Below are positions 26,401 to 38,471 of a DNA stretch of 64,000 bases, piece by piece. Numbering within the stretch: the stretch's first letter is position 1; every line of letters begins with the position of its first letter. This stretch comes from Elysia crispata (Eukaryota; Mollusca; Gastropoda; Plakobranchidae), in assembly GCA_033675545.1 (NCBI GenBank), contig JAWDGP010000015.1:55001-119000 (forward strand), given 5' to 3'. A program made the translations under genes and the position numbers. The notes under the pieces were generated by a model, which saw nothing but the letters and a program-made list of their open reading frames with translations, searched no databases and was not told the origin of the DNA.

Positions 26401-28056
26401 AGTCAATTTCATTTTGACAATTTTTACCAGTGGTGTCTTATTCCACCAACAAAATATGAGAACAAAAAACAAAACATATACCATGTATTGTATTAACAGG
26501 CAAAAGGGACTAATGAATATCAAGTAACCTTTGGAGAGTAATTTGAGCACCTACAGGTATTTCACATTGACACAGCTTGTTTTATCGTTACAATCATCTC
26601 ACAAGCTGATTTGAGGTCATGGAAAGACTTGAAGTACAAGTTTAAGCTAATCAAGACATAAAAACCCTTTTCCTTCGGGAACTTCTTAAATAAAAAAAAA
26701 ACTAAACAAAACAATGAAACTTATTGAGATGTATCTAATTAAAATAATAATTAAAAAAAATAATCCATTGATAAAGCTCACAATAAAAGGGAACCTAATA
26801 GGCCTACCAAAAATTACATTTTCATCTTTGAAGCTAATTTAGAATGAAAAACACTATCATGACCAGATAAATTGAATCTAAAAAATCAAATTCTGGTTTA
26901 ATTCAAAGTCATCCAATTTGCAGTTTTCATATGTAAAAAAAAATTAAACAGCTAATGAATGAAACTTGTTCATTTCAAGTCATCAATTCTTTTTTTTTTG
27001 GGTGATGAAAAACATTGTTCCTAGTTACAAAGAAGGCAATGAATTGCTCAGAGTGATGAAAACTTTATACACAGGATCCTGTAGCAAGCTGGCCTGGTAC
27101 TATGGAAAATTTGTGTTTGGGTATTTCATTGTGATTTTGGTATGGACATTTCTAGAAAGCAAGAGGAGAGAAGCGAAGCACATAAACATGGTAACTGAAC
27201 TAATCATTGCTGTCTAGATTTAGCTTTATAGCCACACTCTGAGTTTGCCTAATTTTGACTGTGCAATTTATGGTGCTGATTAAAAAAAAATAATAAATAA
27301 ATAAATCTCCAGCAAACAGTTCATTGCAAGTCCGCCCTCTGTCTTGCCTGAAGAGAGCCACCATGAACAAAAATTTTTAAACAAATGACCTAGTTAATTA
27401 CGCCATCCTCCCAAGTTCTCTCAGCTGTCAAATCAGATTCATTCCAAATTTAAAGTCAATTCATAATTCCATGCAAAAGCAAAAATCCCCATCTAGCCAA
27501 AAACTGAAATTACAAAATTCTAGTTCTTGTTTTAGCTGAACCCAATGCGGGATTGTAAAATAAATATATATATTCTAGATTTTTTTTTTCCTCAAGTGTC
27601 CTTTGTCATCAACATGGTATGAAGAAAAATAAAAATGAAAGAATACCCTTTGATGAAGCTCAGAAGCTCCCTCGCAGAAAATTGGGAGAAACTAAATTGT
27701 ATGAATGTGGACTTGAACTTTCATTCCTGGTCCTCAGTTATGCATATGAGAGGTTTTTTTTTTTTGTTTTATTTTTTGCTCAATAATACCACATCATTCC
27801 AACAAAACCAACTTTCCATAAAAATATCTGTTTTTATCTTTTCAAATGCATTCACTCCACAGCTTACAGAGAAGTGCTTGATTCTTTGAACATTGTAACA
27901 TATTTTAACAACAAAACCCCATCATACAGAGTAAAAATAAACGTCGCCCACATTCGCCAGAAAACACACTAATATATCTCCACACCATCAAAATTCCAGG
28001 ACATTCACTAAGGATTCAGAGAAGCACACAGATACACACCACGCATTCAAATTTAT
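23440..28056. other. Non-coding stretch downstream of NAA25
   Basis: AT-rich. Part may be NAA25 3' UTR if the poly(A) signal overlapping its stop is not used. A 106-codon + frame at 25489-25809 lacks recognisable homology and is not called. Confidence 0.4.
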
Positions 28057-28057
28057 T
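28052..28057 (-). terminator. Poly(A) signal AATAAA overlapping the NAA25 stop codon
   Basis: On the - strand the end of the gene reads CTG TTG TGA ATA AAT, so AATAAA begins with the last base of the TGA stop. If used, the 3' UTR would be only a few tens of bases. Alternative TTTATT words on the + strand, for example near 25884, allow a much longer UTR. Confidence 0.35.
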
Positions 28058-31000
28058 CACAACAGAAGTGTGTTCAGGTAAAACTGCTTGTGATGCAAGA
28101 CCTCACATACTTCTCTAGATGACTGTTGAACGCTGCGCTCTACCTTGCTCCACACCAGTCGCTCTGCCTCTCTTTGCAGCTGAGGACATGAAAGTATATT
28201 CAGTGACACTCTGATTACAGAGACATCTGCAACATCTGTTTCATCACACACAAAATTATAGCATTTGATAAAATACAAAAATATGCACAATTCACATGAA
28301 ATTTTATGCTCAATGATTGATGAGTAAACTTTTGCAAGCTCAATTCAACAAAATTGGTGATGACAAGGCTTCATTTTTACTTTACAAATCCAGCTTTTAA
28401 ATCTCAAAGCAAAGAGAAGTATTATTATAGGGATTAACGTTACACCTGTATAATTTGCGGTTAACTTTCATTTCAGATCTCAGCATCGTTTTATGGTTTT
28501 AATTATTGAACATAAACACGTCATCCAGTTCTCGAAAATATGCGTAATCCGGGATACCTTTACAATGTAATAGTGTCTGTCCACACTTTTACACAGTTCA
28601 GTTTTTCTAAGATAAGAGGAAGCCAGGCATAATATGGAAAATACAAGGATTAGCTTGGAACTACTCCAATGGCAGTAAAATACTAAACACATGCATGCTT
28701 ATCTAACTCCCTTCTGCATTTAGATAAAAAGATGAGTATATTTTACCACAATGAAAAAGGAGAGGGTCGGGTCTGATATTAAAGCCTGCAGTGATCATAA
28801 CTTATTCTTATTCTATCAATATAAAGCCTGAAGAACAAATAATTTACAAAAAAAAAAAAAAAGAAAAAGAAAAAGAAATGAAAGAGCAATTTTTACCTCT
28901 TCCTCTTCTGGGATGTCAGCTAGCCGTAATGAGGCAATATCTAAGGAGGAAAAAACTGGGTCAAGTCCTGCAGCTACTTGGTGAAGTTCCTTAGTGATGG
29001 CAGACAGTTCTGTGACCAGCTGGTTGAAACTCTCAAACACAGGGTGCTGTCAAACAGTTGCAAGGACGGTCAGAGGAAACACAAATTGATTAAATTGAGA
29101 AAAGTTCATGAGAATAAAGATCAATTTTATTTGCATTTTCAGGTCTGGTACTAAAGAGCTTATACATTTTAGAAGCATTATTCTTATTCTTATACATTTT
29201 AGAAGCATTATTCTTATTCTTTTGTTCATACCCCAGGGGCAAACGAAGCCTGATTTTCTTAGCCAAAACTTTTTTAGAGGGTCTGTGCTACATGATTTTA
29301 CCGGTGAGGTAATAGAATTAAATAAATGATTATTTTTAAATTTGTGCAATGTTTAAAGCAGTGTCTAATTTTATTTTTTATACCCAACTGCTTTTTCAGG
29401 CTCCATAAAACTGTTTTTCAAAGTCTTTTTAAGCCTGTTCACATTGTTGTAAAATGCAAAGTGTAAAACTGTACAAACACACAAAACCAGAGCCACCTAA
29501 AGAGGAAGTTTACCTGAGATGGTGCATTCCCCTTGTTCTTTTTGTTTTTCTTTGCCCAACTGTCTTTGAGCGCTTTAAGACCTCTATTGCACACTCCCGC
29601 CAGAATGGTAAGGTAGGATATAGTCTAATGCAATGAAAAGATAAGAGGATATTATCAAATGTTTAATGAATATTCTATTACAAATGGTACTATTCAACAT
29701 ATACGTAGTGATCATGGCTATTAAAAATAGCTCATCAAATCCAATGATTTTAACGAAAACTTTTCAAATCCAATACCCATTGGTCTTTCTGGTTCTCAGT
29801 ATTTAAGGTAAGTTTGGACTTAACGCAGAACACAACAGGAAAAACCATTTCATAGGTAGGTTACATTCATTTATCCTTTTTTCAAGCAGCACAAAACAAT
29901 TTCTGCTAAATTAACAAATGAATGTGTTGCATTTAGCCCTTTTATTATGTTTACCAAATAACTTCAAAGGAGAAGTTACTATCTATCATATGCAATATAT
30001 CTTAGAAAGAGTTGTGTGTATTTTGTAACAAACCTCCACAGAGGCTACAAGATCCTCCAAGGTAGATGAGTCTAGCTGACGTTTCCCATTGATATCCCTG
30101 AGTAAACCTTGGACCCCTTCCATCCTAAGCTCTGCAAGAGAGAAATATATATATATAAATAAAAGATAAAATAGGAGAAAATGTGGATTGATACACTTTT
30201 TTTATATTTACTTAAGCTTTCAATTTATTTTCAGCAGATCAATGGGGTTAACTATAAATATCTCCTGCTGTTCAGTACTTATGATTATTTTGTGCAAACT
30301 GATAAGACCTAAACAGTCTAAAAATTTTTTTTACCATATTATCCCAGATTTTTATTCTTCAATTAAATGTCATGAACACCGAATATCCCTGATAGCTGTA
30401 AGCTCAAACATAAATAGCCAATTGATGCATCCTTTACAATCAACTTTAAAACGAACCAAACTGTAATTTGCTAAAAATATGCAGGTCCGCTTCAGCCAAC
30501 TAGGCCTTCCCTGCAAGTATCTAGGACAATTCAAATAAGTTTCAAAGCCAATACTCAATTGAAGGAAATTTACTTTTATCTAAAACTATATGGGAAAATT
30601 TTTAAAGCTCATATGTCGAAACTGAAAACCTTAGTTTTCACAATACTCACCTCCCGCTGAATCTTTTATGGATTTCCAAAGTTTTTCTTTTGATTCATCC
30701 TCCTTGCCTACAAATAAAAAAAATAAAATAAAAAAGATAAGGTCGCATCAAGAAAAATAAACCTTGCTTACTTTCAATACAAACCAAACTAAATAAGACT
30801 GCTGCAGTATAAACTTTTCAAAATTGCATTTATTAGTTTAGTTAAAAAGAAATATTAGAGACTAATGAGTTACAAGAAAATGTACCATTTTAAGATGTGC
30901 ATAGAAAATGCTGGATGCAAAAATATATACACACTATTATGAGAGACGTTCTAGTAAAAACAGAGAGATACTGACCCAATCCTGCTACATGGAGATCATG

Positions 31001-34000
31001 GACGTACTGCACACGTTCCACCATAGAAGCAAGCAGACACAGGTGAGGCCCTGACAACACCCCAGATATGCGCGTCCTAAATGGACCCTGTACCACATGG
31101 CACTAAGGAGATAAATGAAGAATGAAACAAAAAAATGTTCATTAGTTTTACATGTTCCCAAAAAGAAATGAAAGGCTCATTGTCATTGGAAACAAAAAAT
31201 ATTTGAGAAAATAAATACAAATACATACAATCAAAAAATGACACAGTTAAACTCATGAATACATCTTATAAAACTAATTCAAATTATATTTCACTTCAAG
31301 ACATATAAGAGGAATCTTCAAAAGTATTTGATAATGCTTGAAAAATATAAAGACTATTAAAACATTTTCCTACGGCTATTTCTGATAGGCTTTCATTCAG
31401 AAGCTCTACCCATCCCAAACAATTAACAGGTAAAAAAGAAGCAGAGTAAGACAAAACACATGAAATATGGTTCAAATCTTGTCTAGCTTTAACTTCTAGC
31501 CCTATATCATGCGGAGATGGATTTTTTAAGGTATTTTTTTAGGTCCACTTTGCATAACAGGGCTTAAGATTGATATACAAAAAGGTTTGAGATGACCTTG
31601 TTATGGAGGTTCAAAAAAATAAACTAGCTGGGACATCCTGCTTCATTGCTATTTGAACATTTGTTTCAGCATTTTGTGAACCCACTTGACAAAAAAGTAC
31701 ATAAAATACCTAGTGTTTACTGACATCAAAGATAAACAGAAGCCATAGATAAATATAAATACCTGATCTTTATCAACTTCTACTATGTGAAAAAATTAGG
31801 CATACAGCAACAGATAGTTGGTTAGGCATTAGACTGACTATTAAGAGATTCTCAGTTTAATCTCTGGCTGAAACTCTGATGGCGGTGGATTCGTTCTAAC
31901 CAGCCCTAAAAGAAGCTTCAGGGAATATCCCGTCTCTGCATCAAGATTCTTTGGAAATCTTAGGGCACAAAACTAACCTGATCATTTAAGTAAGTTACTT
32001 CAACATAGTGATGAATGTACGACATCTCCATACAAAATAGATCTATACTCAAAATACATAGCCTATCTTCATCAATTCCGTTTTTAAATCCGGACTTCAG
32101 AGGCAGTTGGCAGCCCTTTTCTTAGCTCACCTTCCGAGGTTCGAGGAATGTCTCTGAGCACTGTGACACATGCTCTCGTAGTTCACTGACCCGCCTGGCT
32201 AACATTTCTACTGGTTTCTCCTTCTTTTTCTTCTCCTCTCCCTCCCCATTGACCTGGTTGTCATGAGTTCCGCCCCCCATCTCTCTCCCTACCATTAGTG
32301 CTAAAAGTAAGATATGCAGCTGCCTCCAACGTAATAACAACCAGGCCTCCTGAAAAATTTAAAAAAAAAAAAAAGGTTAAAACATGGTCTAGAGGTGTAT
32401 CAGCCAATATTGAAATAGCCAAAAACAAATCACACCATAAGGACTCAAACTAATTTTTAATTTAAAAAAAATATCTACTAGGATTTTAAAATAAGATTAA
32501 ACTTCGCAAAAAAAAAAAATTAAACTAATCGAAGTTGGTAATAATAGGTCTTTTGCAATCAGTGTTACTGACCTTTTGTAAAACTTTTCTTCAAATAATC
32601 AGTATTTAGTATAACTTTCTATGAAAGGCCCCTGAGTTGATAAAGCAAATCAATAAAAAGCGATATCATTTTAATATTTGCACTTATTGAAAAGAAATTT
32701 CAGGCAAACAAGGTATTTTCTATGTATCTTTCTGAATCATTTATTTTTACATCCTTGTTACAGTTCAGTGTGCGTAGTATTTCAATGATTACCTCCTCTT
32801 TCCTAGAATCTTGTTTGATTTCTTCTTTATTCAATCTGGATAACAAGAAGATTAAATTAACAGCTTAATCAAAAAAAAATATTAATGATACTTATGTTCT
32901 TTAAATAATTTACATGTATTTCTTTCTTCATAAACATAATGTAAAGAATATACATGTACAAAAATGTAAAATTGAAGCTTGCAGTACAACCTTTTTTGCC
33001 TAATTTTTATCCCATGTCCTAGAACCAGATATACTATGTCATCTTAACTTGAAAACACTCGAACTTAACAGCCATGTTACTCTTTCAATTTTGTAAGGTT
33101 GTCAACTCTAATCTATGACAACAGTTTATTTCCTAATCTTGTTAAGGATACAGTCTACAGTCTTTGTAGTTCAAAAACAAAACAAAACAAAACAAAAGAA
33201 TGCAGATTTCAAACAATTTGAGGCACATTAAAATAAAAAAAACTTTCTGTAGTACTCACATATGAAGAGGATCCCAGCACAGAGCAATGGTTAGATCTCT
33301 ATTATCACAGATTTTGGATACATCAATAGCTGGCAGAGCAGAGAGAAAAATATTTACAATAAAAACCGCTGTCAGAATAACTGTCTTAATAATTTAAGTA
33401 AATGCAACTCATGTAGTTTTGATCATCACACAATATCAGTGCCTTTGTAGAAATTAATACACGTAAGATCAGTCGGTCCTTCATCTCTATCCTATTTGTA
33501 TTTTGGCAATGCTCCCTTATTTTCCTCCGCCTGCTGTCTTCAACCTGTCCTTCCTATACCTTTAGCCCTAATTTCTTTTTCTTTTCTCATGATTCCCGTC
33601 TTGTATTATGTGATCTCCCCATTCAGACAGGCTCTTAAATAAGCATGGCTGTCTAAAGCCGCTCTGCAAGACATGGAAATTTTCTGCGAATAGGTAATAC
33701 TTTTTTCCTAAAATGCAGCCTCCTGTTTTCAAACAAAACCTGACTTTTCTGACTTTGATCAACAAATTCAATCCAAATACGACTTTGCTGGACATCACAT
33801 TAAAAAATAAATAACAAAAATCAACACATCAATAATGTTTTTAACAAATTTGGAAAAATCAACACGCCATATTGCGCTAGTTTATTCAAGCTGTAAAAGA
33901 CCTCAAAAGCTTTAAAGTGAAATGTAAACTCACGTTGGTCTGTAAGGGGATGGACATTCATGAAGTCTAGTGCAATCTCAGCAGAATAATGGCGGTCAGT

Positions 34001-35813
34001 CTGCATAATGAGGTCCAGCAGCATTTTCTCTGTGGCTGCACTGTGATATTGTAGGGAATTGTCCAGCCGTTCTTGGAACTTTACAAACTCTTGGATCTGA
34101 TGGGGTCAAAGAAAATATAATCAGTTTCAAGGGCCACAGCAAAGGTACTTGAGGCCTTTTTTTTTATTTTATTTTGCCCAGTCATGATCAAAGTCCTTAA
34201 GTAAAAGGGGGGTGGATAAGACAAAAGCGCAAGAAATCTTAAACAAAGCCTGTCAGCTGTTACATAGATATTGTGTAACTAAAGTAAGTCTTTCAATAAC
34301 TCAGTCCACAAGCTCATATATTTGGGCTTAGCTTCACAAATTTTTACAAAAATCAAGTATGCTGAATCTTGGTGATATTTCAGTATTGGATGATAAAGGT
34401 AAATAATTTTCAACAATTACAAAACATCCTCTTTTCAAAAAAGACAAGCTCACTTTTTTCTTCAATACAACTTAAAAAGTTGAGACACTATCAGTGTTCT
34501 GTTCTATAAATCTATGAAAAAGAAATGAAGATTACTTACCCTCCCAAAAGATCCAAATTTATATGAGGACATCAAGTGTTCTGATGCCTGAAATAAAAAA
34601 ATACATACAAAATCATTTCAATGGTCAAGCATCAAGACATTCAGGTTCATTCTAAAAATAAATATATATATCTATGCAGCCTACTAATATTGTTGCCTAA
34701 TTACTCTCAGAAACCTGGACCTCAAGTAAAAGACACACCATGAGATTTGACAGGGCTGGGTCTGTGAGGGATTTTTGTGTTCTGGTTTGACTTAGAGCCA
34801 AATCCTCCCCCGTATATGATTTACATATTGCCATATTATCATCTTTGTCTAACCTGGTGCGGGCCTTCTTGATGTGCTAAAAAAGGTATAGGAGCAACTT
34901 GAATTGGATGAATGAAAACAATAATATTTCTTTAATTCGCTAGGAAAGGAGCTCACCTCTTTTTGGTTGACAACAAAGAAGCGGACCATTGTTGCATACA
35001 TTGTTCCTGCCTCCATGAAATGGCCCAGTCGTATCACGTGGTTGGATGCTATATACCTACAGAGAAATGAAACATCTATTGTGAACAGGTGAATTAAATT
35101 CATATCTGAATATATAGAGAGTAGGGGAACTCAACAATTTCCCATTAACAATGGCGACCCACAATGATACAGAGGGATTTGTTAAGCCCACATGCACTTG
35201 AAACTGAGACTTTCAGGGGTATTTGCCAAAATATTGGAGGGGCATGCAATACATAGATAATGCCATAAAATTTCACATATTTATATCCAAATAAACATCT
35301 ATCTATCAAAACAAAAGGCAATATTTGATCTATTGCACCTTTTTTTATGTGAATTTTCAAAATAAAAATCAATGAGATTTTTTATTTCATGACAAGTTAA
35401 AGTCGCAAAGCCTTATTTGTTTTTTATTCCATAAATATTTGTGATAAGTGTTGCTAATGCTTTTATCATATCTTTTCTCTTACTAGCACCTTTGCCAAGA
35501 CTTTATCTACATCCAGATTCGCTACTACCACTGTACTAAATTTAGATTCAACAGCTTCATAGCTCACTGAATCTGTCACAATGCTTTTTCTGCTCTCTGG
35601 CTCATAATTGTGTCATTTGGATCAGAATACTCAAAATAATCTTAATATCTTAAATTACTTTCATCAATGACAATTGCGATGACAAAAGGAAAAAAAAAAG
35701 TGTAATATAAATAAGAAAATATCCAAAATATATGAACACATACCCTAATGTGTCATTCATAATATGTTTTATCTCCATCCCATCATAGAGGGCTGGACAC
35801 GGACCAAACACAC
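28057..35813 (-). CDS. NAA25: NAA25, exons 14-26: C-terminal half of the NatB auxiliary subunit
   Basis: Exons (high to low): 35813-35744, 35056-34957, 34587-34540, 34096-33934, 33329-33260, 32835-32793, 32349-32131, 31102-30976, 30707-30651, 30131-30034, 29624-29514, 29046-28897, 28179-28057 (TGA 28057-28059). Every junction has GT-AG ends and phases match throughout. Landmarks shared with animal NAA25 include QEFVKFQERLDNSLQYH, EKMLLDLIMQ, CDNRDLTIALCWDP, VQYVHDLHVAGL, STLEDLVASVETISYLTILA, a Lys-rich stretch (AKKNKKNKGN) and HPVFESFNQLVTELS. The region forms the C-terminal part of the helical-repeat scaffold that wraps the catalytic subunit NAA20. The stretch in exon 20 with GGGTHDNQVNGEGEEKKKKE looks like a variable disordered loop. 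Confidence 0.95.
28180..28896. other. NAA25 intron 25
   Basis: 717 bp between the last two NAA25 coding exons, with no other feature recognised. Confidence 0.7.
31790..31985 (+). repeat. tRNA-derived SINE in NAA25 intron 20
   Basis: AGATAGTTGGTTAGGCATTA looks like a tRNA A-box arm, and CTCAGTTTAATCTCTGGC 30 bp later looks like a B-box arm. A non-tRNA body follows (GATGGCGGTGGATTCGTTCT). It is antisense to the host gene. Ends and target-site duplication are not resolved. Confidence 0.45.
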
Positions 35814-35980
35814 CTGCACCAGACGAAAAATCAATTCTATCATTTAGAGCTCGTTACACAACATGGACATTAAATCAAGGGCGGGCAAAGAGCTGAAGGC
35901 ATGGGAGGAAAAACCCTGCAAATATGCAGCTTTAGGATGGATACTAAGCCTGATCACATTTCATCACGTTAAAAAAAGAC

Positions 35981-36059
35981 TGTCCTCAGAAAAAAATTAG
36001 AGTGTTTGATGGAATGTCATGAGAAAGAAACTTCAAATCAAATGTTTCATCACTGGACA
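35981..36059 (-). ncRNA. Intronic box C/D snoRNA, copy 1 (predicted 18S rRNA guide)
   Basis: Read on the - strand: terminal stem TGTCC/GGACA, C box GTGATGA (36053-36047), D box CTGA (35989-35986). Directly upstream of D is CACTCTAATTTTTTT (36004-35990). With the preceding AA it can form 16 Watson-Crick pairs plus one G-U with the 18S rRNA block GAAAAAATTAGAGTGTT. The box+5 rule places the modified base at the fourth A of the six-A run. The size (79 nt), intronic position and host-strand orientation are typical of metazoan C/D snoRNAs, which are released from the spliced lariat. An ATGACA word could be C'. No expression evidence is available. Confidence 0.85.
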
Positions 36060-36364
36060 TTAGTTGAAAAAGGTGCTAAGACATCAAAGTCAAGCCCAGG
36101 ACGTGTTGTAGAAAACCCGGTCAAGATGGTCGAAAATGTATAGAATTCAGACACCATACCCCAAATGAGTTTTTTTTTTTTAATGATTCTTTTGTGGATT
36201 ATATACTTAAAATAAAATTTATATCGTTTTAAGAATCCATACACTCATAAACAGCTTGGTGTTGCTCTTGATAAAATTGACATGAAGCTTTTATCTTTCT
36301 TTCACTTTGATCTCATTTTTCTTTAACTAAATTAAAATGCTGCAAAAGTACAGCCACAAAACAA

Positions 36365-36446
36365 GCGTCCTCAGAAAAAAATTAGAGTGTATTAATGGAA
36401 TATCATAAAACTTAAACCTCATGTAAAATTTTTCGTCATTGGACAC
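36365..36446 (-). ncRNA. Intronic box C/D snoRNA, copy 2 (C box diverged)
   Basis: Same layout: stem GTGTCC/GGACGC with one G-U pair, D box CTGA (36374-36371) and the same 15-nt 18S antisense element (36389-36375). The C box is ATGACGA instead of RTGATGA, which may weaken Snu13/15.5K binding, so this copy may be decaying. The interior is unrelated in detail to copy 1, although a TATGATA word could serve as C'. Confidence 0.72.
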
Positions 36447-36794
36447 TTCAAGTGTAAGGCTGCCATGAAGCAAAACACAGTTGACTTTTAGTTAGTAAAA
36501 CTGCACTTATTTTAAGCCATTATCCCTTTAACCCTTTCATTATTCACCCCAACTCAGCTACGTAGTATGTGAGAACCCATGATTACATAATCATTTCCCT
36601 AAGAACCAGCCAATCCAGGGCACTTCACTTAAAAAGGGTGCATTTTTCAATATGCGGATGTTACTATGTTAGAAATGTACGCGAATGGTAATGAGGGTAG
36701 GAAAACAGTGTTAGAAATATACGCTTATGGTAAGTGAAGGGTTAAGACTATAAATGGTGTATTGTCGCTGTGACCAATACAATCACAAGGGTTT

Positions 36795-36935
36795 TCACTA
36801 GGCAGACTGTCCAGCCCTTAGATTAGCTAGAAGGGACCCAACCCCACCACCATGCACCCCAAGCCAGATATCAAACCAGGGACCACTTATTGTCAACACA
36901 ACTCTCTTTGGTAGACCTGAGTAAAGAGCATACCT
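36795..36935 (-). repeat. tRNA-derived SINE in NAA25 intron 13
   Basis: On the - strand, GTGGTCCCTGGTTTGATATC resembles a B box. It is preceded by a tRNA-like arm (CAGGTCTACCAAAGAG) and followed by a GC-richer tail. It lies between snoRNA copies 2 and 3. Its boundaries are approximate. Confidence 0.35.
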
Positions 36936-37379
36936 TCAATGTTATTGATATTTAAAAAAAAATACATTATTTCAATTTAGAGACTGAGGAACAGAAGTTA
37001 TTAAATTTATAGGCATAAGACAGAAATAGTTTTATGAGAGACGTCTACCTCTATAAGTACAGCTAGTTGTTAGATCAAATACTTTTTTAAAAAATCTTAA
37101 ATAATGGAAAAAGTTTTTTTTTAATTTTTTTCATTAAGTTTCCAAATCTTCAAAGATAATTAAGTATACCTTGATAGGTGAAGATATATATAAAAATCCA
37201 GCAACAAATATTAATATAATAATTTTTTTCCTTTCACTCACAACACTTTCCTGTGAGCCATTTTCTAAGCATTCAGGAACAAAAACACTATCTTAATATT
37301 TCAAGAAATGAAAATGGTTTTGTAATTTAATAACCACTCCGGACAAAAAAAATGCTTCCATTCTTTAAAAAAAAATTAA

Positions 37380-37459
37380 GTGTCCTCAGAAAAAAATTAG
37401 AGTGAGTTTTGAAAGAATCAGTTATCACTATCATAGATTTGAATTTCATCACGGGACAC
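37380..37459 (-). ncRNA. Intronic box C/D snoRNA, copy 3 (predicted 18S rRNA guide)
   Basis: Terminal stem GTGTCC/GGACAC with six Watson-Crick pairs, C box GTGATGA (37452-37446), D box CTGA (37389-37386) and the invariant element CACTCTAATTTTTTT (37404-37390). The interior has GTGATAA and CTGATT words that might act as C' and D', but their order is unusual, so a second guide cannot be assigned. All canonical boxes are intact. Confidence 0.85.
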
Positions 37460-38181
37460 CTATGCTTTTGAGTTTGTATAACAAAGGACAATTGCAATTC
37501 CATGAAAAAAACTGGAAATGATTTCAGAAAGCCCTTCTGACAATTCTCCTATGGGACCTACATCTTCCTAAATTCTATTATCAAAATCAGGACTTCAAAT
37601 GAGTGACACCTGATTAACAGTTTCCTATGGTATTCCACAGGCTTCTACTTGCAATGTGAAAAGAAGCAGTAGCACACCTAGTAACAATTAAGCAGTACAA
37701 GAACCACAATCACTGGAAAAATGTATTGTAGCTGCTAAAAATGTATTGCTAACATTTTTATATCCAACCCAAGGCTTGTTCAGACAAAAACTATAAGAAA
37801 CCTTTTTAAAAAAATCTATGGCAGAATGTTTAAGTAAAAAATTGGACTTGACTACTGTGATATTGTATACTTTCTAATATCTATTTAAAAAAATAAAATT
37901 AAACCAAAAATGTCACATCCTCTAAAGCTGCCAAGATAAAACAAAATTGGGCTAGAAAACTGCATACAAAAAAATCATGTAAACCAGAGATCGAAAGTAA
38001 CAAGCACCTTAAAGCATATAATCATAAAATACATCAATATTTAGGAACACCTTGAAATTTTGTCATATGTGGAAACAAATATGATCTTGAAATAATCTCA
38101 TTTCGTGCCATTTAAGCATCTCAGATTTGCTAATTGTTGCATTGTGTTCATAGGTGTGAACAATTTCTAAGTTACAGCCAG

Positions 38182-38263
38182 AAATGTCCTCAGAAAAAAA
38201 TTAGAGTGAGTTTAAGCTAATCACATCTTGTAATCATAATCTGAGTTTCATCACTGGACATTT
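38182..38263 (-). ncRNA. Intronic box C/D snoRNA, copy 4 (predicted 18S rRNA guide)
   Basis: Best-formed copy. The stem AAATGTCC/GGACATTT gives eight pairs, with C box GTGATGA (38254-38248), D box CTGA (38093+100 = 38193-38190) and the invariant antisense element at 38208-38194. It is the copy nearest to exon 13, about 210 nt downstream of that exon's donor. The interior has ATGATTA and GTGATTA words as possible C' boxes. Confidence 0.87.
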
Positions 38264-38471
38264 AGGAACTTTGCTTTTCTTGTTTAGATGTGTCTTTTAT
38301 GGCACTTATACAACTTTGCATTACTGGGTCATAACAAAGCAATGACTGCAAGGCAAAGTGTGCAAAGAGTGGGTGTACAACATAGTTTCTAGCACAAATC
38401 TTTTAGTACTCATGGCATGAAGTCAACAATTTTTCATAGTTTAAAAAAAAAATAAGACCAATTTGACTTAC

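Noticed and set aside
33357-33432. Possible box C/D snoRNA in NAA25 intron 17 (GTGATGA and CTGA on the - strand)
   Set aside because: The flanks give at most two or three terminal base pairs, and the D-box guide matches no rRNA segment I recognise.
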